A stretch of 64,000 bases of DNA from Nitrosopumilus piranensis. GTDB lineage: Archaea > Thermoproteota > Nitrososphaeria > Nitrososphaerales > Nitrosopumilaceae. The position numbers and the translations under genes are program-made. Shown here in pieces: positions 1-8,539 of the stretch (positions are counted from its first letter, which is position 1; each line of letters opens with the position of its first letter). The stretch is from assembly GCF_000875775.1 (NCBI RefSeq), contig NZ_CP010868.1, forward strand, positions 1,561,707 to 1,625,706, in the 5' to 3' direction. The notes below the pieces were generated by a model. The model saw nothing but the letters and a program-made list of their open reading frames with translations, had not been told where the DNA came from and ran no database searches.

Positions 1-1
1 A

Positions 2-1048
2 AATGTAATATTTGAAGATGAGAAGGAATTAGAAGATTTTACAAGAAAGCTTGCATATGTTTCTGGAAAAAACATTTCAGTTGCTCAACCCATAGTAGAT
101 GCATCACTACCAGATGGAAGCAGAGTTAATCTTACATTTGGACGTGAAATAACAAAAAAAGGTTCCACGTTCACCATTAGAAAGTTTAGATCAGATCCAA
201 TTACAATTATAGATTTGATCAAATTCAATACATTGTCTTCAGATATTGCAGCATACCTTTGGTATTTTGTAGAAAAGAAGTTAACGATGATTGTGGCAGG
301 CGGTACTGCAAGCGGTAAAACAACCACCCTGAACACCTTGGCTTCATTTATCACTCCAGGACAAAAGATAATCAGTATAGAAGATACTCAGGAACTTAAC
401 CTTACACATACAAACTGGGTACCGTCGGTTTCACGAGAAACTTTTTCTGGTACACAAATTGCTGAAATTTCACAATTTGATTTGTTGCGTGCATCGCTCA
501 GGCAGAGACCAGATATAATTATTGTAGGCGAAACAAGAGGTAAGGAGGCCTATACCCTATTTCAGGCCATGGCAACTGGGCACGGGGGTTTTTCATCAAT
601 CCATGCAGACTCTATTCCATCTACAGTTACAAGACTTGTTTCGGAACCCATGAATGTTCCAAAAACGCTCATAGTAAATACGCTTGACGCAATACTATTG
701 CAGCTTAAAATGAAGGTACACGGAAAAACCGTAAGAAGAGTGATACAAGTATCTGAACTTGCAGGACTGGATGAAAAGACTGGCGAAGTTTTGCTAAATG
801 ATGTATTTCGTTGGAATCCATCTACGGATCAACATTCATTTACGGGGCGCAGTGTAGCACTTGAAAAAATAGAAAACGAGTTTGGAGAATCTCAAGAGGA
901 TATAAAATATGAGCTAAATAAGAGAAAGACAACACTAGACTGGATGGTAAAAAATAACATTGTAAGATACAATGAAGTTTCTTCAAACATAATAGAATTT
1001 TACAAGGATCCTGACAAATTTTATGAGCGAAAACGAATCCTGTTGTGA
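2..1048 (+). CDS. Type II/IV secretion system ATPase (TadA/VirB11-like), 5' truncated
   Basis: This is the hexameric motor ATPase that powers pilus assembly at the inner face of the membrane. The reading frame is open from base 2, so the N-terminus lies outside the window. Visible motifs are Walker A GGTASGKTTT, the Asp box around SIEDTQEL, Walker B RPDIIIVGETRG and the His box ATGHGGFSSIHAD. All belong to the GspE/TadA/ArlI family. The next two genes encode T2SSF-type membrane platforms, and pilin-like genes and a prepilin peptidase follow within 15 kb, so a pilus rather than DNA uptake or an archaellum is inferred. ArlF and ArlG are not seen. The gene overlaps the next one by 26 nt if that gene starts at 1023. 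The family is certain; the exact appendage is inferred. Confidence 0.95.
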   Translation, partial: NVIFEDEKELEDFTRKLAYVSGKNISVAQPIVDASLPDGSRVNLTFGREITKKGSTFTIRKFRSDPITIIDLIKFNTLSSDIAAYLWYFVEKKLTMIVAGGTASGKTTTLNTLASFITPGQKIISIEDTQELNLTHTNWVPSVSRETFSGTQIAEISQFDLLRASLRQRPDIIIVGETRGKEAYTLFQAMATGHGGFSSIHADSIPSTVTRLVSEPMNVPKTLIVNTLDAILLQLKMKVHGKTVRRVIQVSELAGLDEKTGEVLLNDVFRWNPSTDQHSFTGRSVALEKIENEFGESQEDIKYELNKRKTTLDWMVKNNIVRYNEVSSNIIEFYKDPDKFYERKRILL

Positions 1049-1994
1049 TCTACATATGGAAAAATCTACACAACCCAAAAAATTGACAAAATCTAAAGTC
1101 ATTGAAAAAAAACATAGAAGTACAATATTCACAATAAGTTATGTTTTGCTCAATGAGGTTATTGGAATTCTTTATACTCGTTTTCCCAACTTGAAAAAAA
1201 CATTGAGACAAACACACATTCCTGTGATGTTTGAAGCCTTTGTTTGCACCATGGTTTTTGTCAGCATTATCGCAACCATTGCAGGAGTAATTACAGGATT
1301 GACTATATCTTATCTGCTTCAAAACAACGAGTTTGTTACATCTTATTCTGCTATTCCTATTGCTCTTGGAGCAGTATTTGGTATTGTAGCTTTTGTGATG
1401 ACATATCAATATCCACAAAATGAGAAGTTGAAACGAAAATCAAAAATTGCCGAAGAAATGGCTTATTTCTCTGGATATATGGGAACCCTTGCTTCTAGCG
1501 GTCTTACGCTTGAAGGCATTTTTAGAACCATAGCAATCGAACAAACTAATGAGGAAATTGTCAAAGACGCACAACATCTTACAAGAGATTTAGAATTACT
1601 TGGCATGGACATTGAAAATGCACTAAAGGATCTTTCAGATAGATCTCCTTTAGATACATACACTGAATTTCTTGAGGGAATAATATCGAATTTAGAAGTA
1701 GGTGGCAATCTTAAAGATTATTTTGTTGCTTCTGGTGAAGTGCAACTAGAACAACGAAAAAACAGGATTAGAGAAGCTAATCAATCATTAGGAATTGTGA
1801 CAGAAATTTACACAATACTGCTTATTGTATTTCCACTTCTTGGTGCAATCATGTTATCCATTATGGGAATGATGTCGGTGAATCTTTATAATTTCAGCAT
1901 AATATCTCTAATGAATATTCTTACCTATGTTTTTGTTCCTGCATTTGGAATCATAATGATACTCATGATTGATTCATTAATACCAAAGAGATGA
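1023..1994 (+). CDS. T2SSF/TadC-like pilus platform membrane protein 1
   Basis: This is a polytopic protein of the type II secretion F / ArlJ / TadB-TadC group, expected to be the membrane anchor on which the ATPase acts. About 323 residues. Hydrophobic segments lie near residues 70-100, 105-130, 250-280 and 290-320. A cytoplasmic helical T2SSF-like region occupies about 140-245 (AEEMAYFSGYMGTLASSG near its start). The start at 1023 overlaps the ATPase by 26 nt. An in-frame ATG at 1056, 8 nt after the ATPase stop, is an equally credible start. The next gene encodes a second protein of the same kind; a TadB+TadC pair is typical of Tad-like pili, whereas archaella have one long ArlJ. Confidence 0.88.
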   Translation: MSENESCCDLHMEKSTQPKKLTKSKVIEKKHRSTIFTISYVLLNEVIGILYTRFPNLKKTLRQTHIPVMFEAFVCTMVFVSIIATIAGVITGLTISYLLQNNEFVTSYSAIPIALGAVFGIVAFVMTYQYPQNEKLKRKSKIAEEMAYFSGYMGTLASSGLTLEGIFRTIAIEQTNEEIVKDAQHLTRDLELLGMDIENALKDLSDRSPLDTYTEFLEGIISNLEVGGNLKDYFVASGEVQLEQRKNRIREANQSLGIVTEIYTILLIVFPLLGAIMLSIMGMMSVNLYNFSIISLMNILTYVFVPAFGIIMILMIDSLIPKR

Positions 1995-1998
1995 TAAA

Positions 1999-2928
1999 TT
2001 GAGTTCACAAAAAATAAATTCTAAAAAACCTGAGTACAACTTACCATTCATCAAGACAACCAAGGGAAAGATAACCATACTTTCTGCCAGCACTGGATTT
2101 GCAATCATGGTTCTTTTCTTCATGATTTCTAACCAAACACAAGAGATTCTGTATGCAAATGTAGGAGTTGTCTTGGGATTACTAACTGGACTACTTCCAT
2201 ATACCGTCTTGGAGGTAAAAGAGAATTCTGTAAAAAATAAGATTGATGAAAACATTCCATTATTTCTTTTATCATTGGTAAGTGCTGTGGAAAGTGGCTC
2301 TAGTCTTTTGTTAGCAATTGAAGAGGCAGCCAACAGAAATTATGGTCCGTTAACACCCCACTTGAAAAACTTTAGAGCTAATATAAGTTGGGGAACCCCA
2401 CTTGATAAGGCATTTGAAAACTTTTCAAAAAGAATAGGAACTAAGCTTGCTGCACGTGTATCGATTTTACTTGAGACATCCATTAACATGGGTGGTGATG
2501 TAATAGAAACGCTAGGTATGATACAACATCATGTTACAAACCTGCAAAATCTTGAAAAAGAAAGGATCAGCACGCTAAAACCATACATCATAACCATATA
2601 CATGTCATTTGTCACATTTCTTGGATTAACAATTATGTTGATTGTTAGTTTCTTTTCTGAACTGGAAATAGTACAAGAACAGCTAATTTCAGAGAGCACA
2701 AAAGGAACTGCACTGCCCTTGGGAATTTTTGAATCCATGATGGGCCTTGAGGTTGAGGTGATCAAATCAATTCTATTCCATATGGCGATCATTGAAGCCG
2801 TTTTAGGAGGGATTGTAGGTGGTAAAATTTCCGGAGGCACATATGCATCTGGAGTAAAACATGCAATCATCATGGTGATTTTGACAGTTATTGCTTTTTC
2901 AGTTCTGCGCGTAGCAGAAATAATCTAA
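1999..2928 (+). CDS. T2SSF/TadB-like pilus platform membrane protein 2
   Basis: This is the second T2SSF-type membrane protein, 309 residues, beginning with TTG 4 nt after the preceding stop. No in-frame ATG occurs until well into the first membrane helix, which supports the TTG start. Membrane helices are near residues 28-48, 52-72, 195-220, 255-275 and 288-308. The cytoplasmic helical bundle (about 85-190) includes LLSLVSAVESGSSLLLAIEEA, the usual start of the T2SSF domain. It probably pairs with the neighbouring platform protein to form the assembly platform. Its tight coupling to the ATPase indicates one operon. Confidence 0.88.
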   Translation: MSSQKINSKKPEYNLPFIKTTKGKITILSASTGFAIMVLFFMISNQTQEILYANVGVVLGLLTGLLPYTVLEVKENSVKNKIDENIPLFLLSLVSAVESGSSLLLAIEEAANRNYGPLTPHLKNFRANISWGTPLDKAFENFSKRIGTKLAARVSILLETSINMGGDVIETLGMIQHHVTNLQNLEKERISTLKPYIITIYMSFVTFLGLTIMLIVSFFSELEIVQEQLISESTKGTALPLGIFESMMGLEVEVIKSILFHMAIIEAVLGGIVGGKISGGTYASGVKHAIIMVILTVIAFSVLRVAEII

Positions 2929-2958
2929 AAACGTGCTCGATCCCAGATATTTTCATTT

Positions 2959-2998
2959 CCAAATTTGGGAGGATTCATTTTTAATCTAAAATAGATTA
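2959..2998. promoter_or_regulatory. Two palindromes in the 5' region of the TackOD1-like gene
   Basis: The gap after the platform gene holds a perfect 10-bp palindrome (CCAAATTTGG, 2959-2968) and a perfect 7-bp inverted repeat with a 3-nt spacer (TAATCTA-AAA-TAGATTA, 2982-2998). They sit about 20-60 nt ahead of the preferred ATG at 3022. This suggests an operator or an AT-rich promoter with dyad symmetry. The function is inferred from symmetry alone. Confidence 0.35.
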
Positions 2999-3021
2999 TT
3001 TTGTATCAGGTGACCGAAGAT

Positions 3022-4080
3022 ATGGAACAGAATGTTATATCAATTGAGGATCAAAAAAATTTGCAAGGTGGTTTAAAATTGACTGATATAGAGGACAATG
3101 AGAGGAACGTTTCAGAGGATTTTGAAATATCAGTAGGTCAAAAATTAATAGAATATCTCAAATCCACCAACACAACAATCATTTTGCCACAAATTAACTT
3201 TGAAGAAAATCGTATAATATTTCCAATCCTTAAGGAAATAGGTGAAGACCCATCAAATATTTCCGTTTTAGATAAACTTACGACTCCTGCAGTTAGTATT
3301 CTTCAAAAAGAGACATATGAAGTACTTCCTGTTTGTCCAGAACATCCAGAGAACCTCTTAACTACAACACGAATTTGTTGTTCTGAATGTAGTTCTATCA
3401 ATGTAAAAAAACTGTATCTTGTCGAACACAAAGTTTGCGGTTTTATTGCAGATACTGAAATCTTTGGTCAAAAAACCATAAAAGAAATAGTAGCATGTCC
3501 AAAATGTGAAAAAAACATTACTAATCCAAAAAGAGAATTGAGATCATTAGGGTCTTGGTTTTTGTGTAGTGACTGCGGAGAAAAGTTTGATAACATATCT
3601 AACAAGTTATTTTGTCGAAAATTCAATCATGATTTTGACATAAATTCTGCAGAGTATCTTAGTGTGCCATATTATTCAGTGAATAATTCATCATCGGCAG
3701 ATGTTGATACGATTACGCTACTTACTAAACTTAGTAAAGCCATAGAATCTTTTGGATTTTCCAGTCAAAAATTTGTAAAAGTAATTGGACGAAGTGGAGT
3801 ACCTCACTCTGTAAGTATTCACGGCAAAAAAGAAGACAAACAAGTATCTGTTTTCTTCCGCTCCTCAGATAAACAATTACCAGATGTGGATGTAAATTCA
3901 ATTATTGCAGAATGTGCTGACTTGCCAGAATCATTCAATATTTTAATTTGTATTCCAAGTATATCTAGTGAAGCAAAAGCTATGGCAAGATATACAGGCA
4001 CATCGATAATTACTGGCAAAGAATATGACGAAGTTTTCTCTCAACTAGAAAAACTAGTAGATGAACATATCAATAAATAA
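3022..4080 (+). CDS. Zinc-ribbon protein with TackOD1-like domain
   Basis: A cytoplasmic protein of about 352 residues with no membrane segment. It has three Cys/His clusters in the middle third (HPENLLTTTRICCSECSS; VCGF...ACPKCEKN; FLCSDCGEKF). The spacing resembles TackOD1, a thaumarchaeal zinc-binding output domain found in signalling proteins. The C-terminal third (about 235-350) looks like a separate alpha/beta domain, perhaps a restriction-endonuclease or Rossmann-like fold; this is uncertain. ATG 3022 is preferred because AGGTGA lies 8 nt before it; an upstream in-frame TTG at 3001 would add 7 residues. Its place between the platform and pilin genes suggests a regulator or accessory of pilus assembly. 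Confidence 0.7.
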   Translation: MEQNVISIEDQKNLQGGLKLTDIEDNERNVSEDFEISVGQKLIEYLKSTNTTIILPQINFEENRIIFPILKEIGEDPSNISVLDKLTTPAVSILQKETYEVLPVCPEHPENLLTTTRICCSECSSINVKKLYLVEHKVCGFIADTEIFGQKTIKEIVACPKCEKNITNPKRELRSLGSWFLCSDCGEKFDNISNKLFCRKFNHDFDINSAEYLSVPYYSVNNSSSADVDTITLLTKLSKAIESFGFSSQKFVKVIGRSGVPHSVSIHGKKEDKQVSVFFRSSDKQLPDVDVNSIIAECADLPESFNILICIPSISSEAKAMARYTGTSIITGKEYDEVFSQLEKLVDEHINK

Positions 4081-4102
4081 TAAACTGTAACATCCAAACT
4101 AA

Positions 4103-4597
4103 TTGGCAAATACAATGACAAGGAGAGGTATCAGCGAAGTAATCACCAGTATGTTTATGCTAGCCATTGTAGTTGGTGTGGGTTCAGTAATTTTGTTTAG
4201 TGGTTATTCAAACATAATGGATTTTACTACAATGGTTTCATTTTTTGTGTCAGACATAGAAGAAACCCATCTTGAAAACTTGACACTTGAGCATATCCGA
4301 TATTATCCTCTAGGAAATAATGTTACGTTATGGTTAAGAAACACAGGCGATTCTCAAGTTACAATTGATTCCATTGCAATTGTAAAAATTGATACGCAAG
4401 ATCTTATTTTAGATGATGATGACATGAGTCAGGTCATATTTATTGGAGATATTATCTCAGTTGAAAAGGCTACACCACTCACACAAGGTACAGGTCAATT
4501 CAATGATGATTATTACAAAAATAGCAAGTATCGAATCACCATAACTACATCAAAAGGAAATGTGTTTGAAACTATCGCAAAACCATTTAATACTTAG
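4103..4597 (+). CDS. Type IV pilin-like protein (minor pilin candidate A)
   Basis: A small surface protein of about 164 residues with a class III signal peptide. A short charged N-terminus (TRRG) is followed by ISEVITSMFMLAIVVGVGSV, a hydrophobic helix used for both membrane insertion and filament packing. Prepilin peptidase would cut after the RRG. The remainder is a beta-rich domain (LWLRNTGDSQVTIDSIAIV), as in archaeal pilins. The start is TTG 4103 or ATG 4115, both ahead of the cleavage site. It is probably a minor pilin because the more pilin-like abundant candidates are at 11.3 and 12.5 kb. Confidence 0.82.
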   Translation: MANTMTRRGISEVITSMFMLAIVVGVGSVILFSGYSNIMDFTTMVSFFVSDIEETHLENLTLEHIRYYPLGNNVTLWLRNTGDSQVTIDSIAIVKIDTQDLILDDDDMSQVIFIGDIISVEKATPLTQGTGQFNDDYYKNSKYRITITTSKGNVFETIAKPFNT

Positions 4598-4674
4598 GTT
4601 ATGGTGGAGTCGAGTTGTTGAACATATTATTCAATAATGGAAGAGATGGGGGATTGATTCACCTTTCACATTGC

Positions 4675-5343
4675 ATGTCATGCAAAAAAAGAGGGGTTTC
4701 TGAAATCATAGCAACTCTCATGTTAATGTCTATTTCACTTATAGGTACAGTTTTGGTGCTTAGTTTTTTCCAAAATGCAGATATTGCAAACATTGTGGGG
4801 TCTTCTGAAGTGGAGTCTTCTTTAAAGTCCATACAACTTGTCGGTTATGATACAAGAGATTCACTAGGTCTATCCGGAATATCTTCGTTAAGTAACATTC
4901 TTGATGCCAAAGGTCTTTGTACTACTTCATGTAGTTCCAATCCAGACTTGATACCGATAAATTCTGGAACAGAGTTTGTTGTACTTGATTTAAGAAATAA
5001 TGGTGGGGAATCTATTTTTCTTTCATCATTAGTGATTAATGATATCAAACACACTTTTGACAGTGCGACATCAGGAGCTGTTTTGGATGCATCAGTTAAT
5101 GCAGCTACATGCACATTATCTTGCCCATATCCAAAGGCAGGTAAATTTAGCATTGTTCCCATTTCAGATAACACCCAAAAGTCTACAAATGAGATAGTTG
5201 TAGGACAGGAAGTCAGACTAGTAATTAAACTGAGTTCAGATATCAGCTCAGACATAAAATTAACAAAGCCACTTGTAGTCCAAATTGATACCAACAGACT
5301 TGATCAAGAAGTGTTTATAGTACCTACAGGGGGGGCTAGCTAA
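4675..5343 (+). CDS. Type IV pilin-like protein (minor pilin candidate B)
   Basis: A pilin-like protein of about 222 residues from ATG 4675. The frame is open further upstream to TTG 4615, but ATG 4675 places the basic KKRG cleavage motif immediately at the N-terminus, as expected. After KKRG comes VSEIIATLMLMSISLIGTVL. The C-terminal domain is beta-rich and contains four cysteines in two short pairs (LCTTSCSS and ATCTLSCP), which could form extracytoplasmic disulfides; cysteines are rare in archaeal pilins. The stop codon TAA abuts the ATG of the next gene, indicating translational coupling. Confidence 0.8.
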   Translation: MSCKKRGVSEIIATLMLMSISLIGTVLVLSFFQNADIANIVGSSEVESSLKSIQLVGYDTRDSLGLSGISSLSNILDAKGLCTTSCSSNPDLIPINSGTEFVVLDLRNNGGESIFLSSLVINDIKHTFDSATSGAVLDASVNAATCTLSCPYPKAGKFSIVPISDNTQKSTNEIVVGQEVRLVIKLSSDISSDIKLTKPLVVQIDTNRLDQEVFIVPTGGAS

Positions 5344-7530
5344 ATGAAGATATGTTTTCGTAAACGGCGCAGTATATCTACTGTAGTTGGCACGTTTTTT
5401 TTCCTTATATTGTTAATTGCGGCATTTTCAGCACTATTTGCAGCTTTCTCGCTGCAGAAAAATCTAGTGGATACTCATCAAGATGTTGCACAATTAACTC
5501 TTCAAAAAATACAAGATGATTTTGATATTGATTTCTGCATAGATGATTTTGACAATCGCCTACATCTAGATGTTACAAATACAGGTGCATCCCCACTTGA
5601 ATTCAGGTCCATATGGATTGTAAATCAATCAGACACAAACTTTCCTGTAACTTTTTACGAAATTGATTACAAGGATATGCACGCGCCTATAGGTGGAACC
5701 ATTGACATTTTAGATAACAACAAACTTTTGTTTGCACAGAATTCATATGATCTTAAAATTGTAACCAGTACTGGCAAAATAAAATCATTCTCTCAAAAAG
5801 TTGGACCTATAATTGAACCAGGAACATTCAAAGGAATATTTGCGAGTGCAGGAGGACTTACAAATCCACAAGGAATTGTATTTGGACCAGACGGAGGCCT
5901 ATATGTGGCAAGTAAAAATACGGATAACGTATTGCGATATGATACAATTACGGGGGACTTTGATATTGACATATTCGAGGGATTTATCAGTGGGGATCTT
6001 GACAAACCCTCAGCCATTGTAAAAGATTTGACGGGGAATTTTTACATTGCTGGAGAAAATTCTGATGCCATCAGAAAATTTGACATAGCAGGTGATCTTG
6101 TAGGGGATTTTGTTGCAGCAGGTAGTGGTGGATTAGATTCTCCAGTTGATATGGTAATAGGTACTGATGGTAATCTATATGTGGCAAGTAGGCTCACAGA
6201 TGAAATTTTGCGCTACAACGGTATAACTGGAACATTTTTGAGTGCTTTTGTTACCTCCCAAAGTGGCGGACTAACAAATCCTTCAGGTATTGCATTTGGT
6301 CCAGATGGCAACCTCTATGTTGCAAGTGACAACAAAGATGCTATATATCGTTACAACGGCATAACTGGTGCGTTTATAGATATTTTTGTAACTGGGGGTA
6401 GTGGGGGATTGAATAAACCCAGGGGAATCACATTTGGTCCAGACAGTAATCTCTATGTTACTTCTGAAATAACAGACTCTGTATTGCGTTACAATGGTGT
6501 AACTGGTGCATTCATCAATACTTTTGTAACTGACAGTAGTGGGGGATTGAACAGCCCCAGCGATTTAGCGTTTGGTCCAGACAGTAACCTCTATGTTACT
6601 TCTGAAATAACAGACTCTGTATTGCGTTACAATGGCATAACTGGTGCGTTTATAGATATTTTTGTAACTGGGGGTAGTGGGGGATTGGATAATCCACATG
6701 GATTATTATTTTCATCAGGAAATCTATATGTTGCCAGTCTAAATACTGATGAGGTCATTCAATATGATAGCACCACTGGTCTGCTCGATTTTGTATTTAT
6801 GAAAGCAGGTCTTGGACTGAATGTTCCAAGCGATGTGACATTTAGTTCTGCAGGAGACATGTACGTAGTTGGTGAAACATCAGAGAATGTTCTCAAGTAT
6901 ACTGGTGGAGAAGTAGCTCTTTCCCCGGCAGCATTTATCAGTGTTTTTGTCAGTACAGACTCTGGTTCTATGAATGATCCTCATTCTATCACATTTGGAC
7001 CAGATGGAAATCTCTACCTATCTAGCAGACTTACAGATCAAGTTCTCCGCTACAACGGTGTAACTGGTGCGTTTATGGGTATTTTTGTAACGGATGGTAG
7101 CGGCGGACTGAACAACCCTACGGGTTTAACATTTGGTCCCGATGATAATCTCTATGTAGCAGGAGAAATCAATGATGCCATATTTAGATACAACGGTTCT
7201 ACTGGGGCGTTCATAGACGTGTTTGTAACCAGTGGCAGTGGTTCACTGGATAATCCACAAGGAATTGTATTTGGTCCAGACAATAATCTCTATGTAGCAA
7301 GCCATAATACAGATAGTATAATGAGATACAACGGTTCTACTGGGGCGTTTATGGAAGAGTTTGTTACTCCAGGTGCAGGGGGATTGAACAACCCAATAGA
7401 TGTGGCATTTGGCCCCAACGGGCGTTTGTTTGTATCAAATGAGGCTCCAAATAATATTTTACGATTTCAAGGACCTGGAGATTCAGCAGGCGGGTCAGAT
7501 AATGATTTCAACTGTAAATGGGAGCCATAA
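5344..7530 (+). CDS. Pilin-like N-terminus fused to NHL/YncE-type beta-propeller
   Basis: A 728-residue protein. The first 45 residues look like a class III pilin signal (KRRSISTVVGTFFFLILLIA), and residues about 50-155 resemble the beta domain of small pilins. From about 160 to 720 there are roughly twelve repeats of 40-50 residues with the pattern GL-NP-GI-FGPDG-NLYVAS...D-I-RYNG-TGAF, typical of NHL or streptogramin-lyase-like beta-propellers. This suggests a tip adhesin or ligand-binding minor pilin displayed outside the cell. It starts directly after the stop of the preceding pilin-like gene. Some repeats are nearly identical at the DNA level (about 6450-6530 against 6580-6660), implying recent repeat expansion. 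The biochemical role of the propeller is unknown. Confidence 0.85.
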   Translation: MKICFRKRRSISTVVGTFFFLILLIAAFSALFAAFSLQKNLVDTHQDVAQLTLQKIQDDFDIDFCIDDFDNRLHLDVTNTGASPLEFRSIWIVNQSDTNFPVTFYEIDYKDMHAPIGGTIDILDNNKLLFAQNSYDLKIVTSTGKIKSFSQKVGPIIEPGTFKGIFASAGGLTNPQGIVFGPDGGLYVASKNTDNVLRYDTITGDFDIDIFEGFISGDLDKPSAIVKDLTGNFYIAGENSDAIRKFDIAGDLVGDFVAAGSGGLDSPVDMVIGTDGNLYVASRLTDEILRYNGITGTFLSAFVTSQSGGLTNPSGIAFGPDGNLYVASDNKDAIYRYNGITGAFIDIFVTGGSGGLNKPRGITFGPDSNLYVTSEITDSVLRYNGVTGAFINTFVTDSSGGLNSPSDLAFGPDSNLYVTSEITDSVLRYNGITGAFIDIFVTGGSGGLDNPHGLLFSSGNLYVASLNTDEVIQYDSTTGLLDFVFMKAGLGLNVPSDVTFSSAGDMYVVGETSENVLKYTGGEVALSPAAFISVFVSTDSGSMNDPHSITFGPDGNLYLSSRLTDQVLRYNGVTGAFMGIFVTDGSGGLNNPTGLTFGPDDNLYVAGEINDAIFRYNGSTGAFIDVFVTSGSGSLDNPQGIVFGPDNNLYVASHNTDSIMRYNGSTGAFMEEFVTPGAGGLNNPIDVAFGPNGRLFVSNEAPNNILRFQGPGDSAGGSDNDFNCKWEP

Positions 7531-7665
7531 ATCAAATATTTTGAGCCATCATTACACTCAACAGGTATGTTTTATTTGGCACCAATGCCAACTTAGTCAA
7601 AAATTATTTACCGATCATTGTTTATAACCTTCTTTGGTTCTATTGATCCTTAAAGGTGAATGAAA

Positions 7666-8457
7666 ATGGCATCAGTGTTTGGTTCTGAAGGACGAAAAGA
7701 AGAATATACCCAAGAGTTTGCAGTAGAGCAAAAGCAGACAATACAAACAGGAATTGCGGGATTTGATGATGCATTAGGACAGGGACTTCCTGTAGGAAAC
7801 CTATATCTTGTTTCAGGTCAATTGGGAAGTAGTGCAAGTTTATTTGTACAACAGATTCTTTACAATAATATTATTTCAAAACAAAAGGTTGCCTACTATA
7901 CATCTACGGTTCCTAGTCAGGACATAATTCAGGACATGAAGTTTAGCAATATGGACATACAAAAATTTGTCGATGATGGAACTTGGGTATTTGGACGTGC
8001 TGTACCTTCAGACAAAGTAGAGATAGTAAACGCTATGCCAGAAAACCCACTAGAGCAAAAAATCGATCTAGGCGATACTCTTGCAAATTTGATGAATCAC
8101 CTAAATGAAACTATTTCTGATGGACGAAACACTGTAATTCACTTAGGAGATTTGATCAGATCATATCCCATCTCAGAGATACAAAATACTATCCTTTACA
8201 TTGAAAGCTTTGCAAGAAAATATGGAGGTGTTCATTTTATTATACTAACAGAAGATGTACATGAAAAAGTTGACATCATGGGAATCAAAGATTCAGCAGA
8301 CTCTGTCTTTGAATTTACAGCAAACATAAGGGAAGAAACAATTGAGAACATACTTACAATACAAAAAGTACGAGACATGGCTCCAAGAAAGAGAATAATT
8401 CGACTTTCACAAAGAAAGAGTGGCTTGTCAACTGAGACGATAAGAAGAATTTCTTAA
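7666..8457 (+). CDS. KaiC/ArlH-like RecA-fold protein with degenerate P-loop
   Basis: A soluble protein of 263 residues matching the KaiC/ArlH family: GIAGFDDALGQGLPVGNLYL leads into the P-loop position. There, however, the sequence reads GQLGSSASLF in place of G-x4-GK[ST]. Walker A lacks lysine, so ATP hydrolysis is unlikely. ArlH, the archaellum relative, is a regulatory nucleotide sensor bound to the motor; this protein may be a structural or regulatory counterpart for the pilus motor. ATG 7666 is preferred because AGGTGA ends 6 nt before it, whereas ATG 7660 has almost no spacing. It lies about 130 nt after the propeller gene on the same strand. Confidence 0.75.
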   Translation: MASVFGSEGRKEEYTQEFAVEQKQTIQTGIAGFDDALGQGLPVGNLYLVSGQLGSSASLFVQQILYNNIISKQKVAYYTSTVPSQDIIQDMKFSNMDIQKFVDDGTWVFGRAVPSDKVEIVNAMPENPLEQKIDLGDTLANLMNHLNETISDGRNTVIHLGDLIRSYPISEIQNTILYIESFARKYGGVHFIILTEDVHEKVDIMGIKDSADSVFEFTANIREETIENILTIQKVRDMAPRKRIIRLSQRKSGLSTETIRRIS

Positions 8458-8539
8458 AGTTTTTTGAGTTTGTGCAACTAACAAGTAATTTCTAAATTTT
8501 CAATGTAGTGAACAGTAATTTTTATCACGCTTGAAAGAT

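Noticed and set aside
2-2928. Archaellum (arl) operon
   Set aside because: Two short T2SSF platforms instead of one ArlJ, and no ArlF/ArlG; pilus genes fit better.
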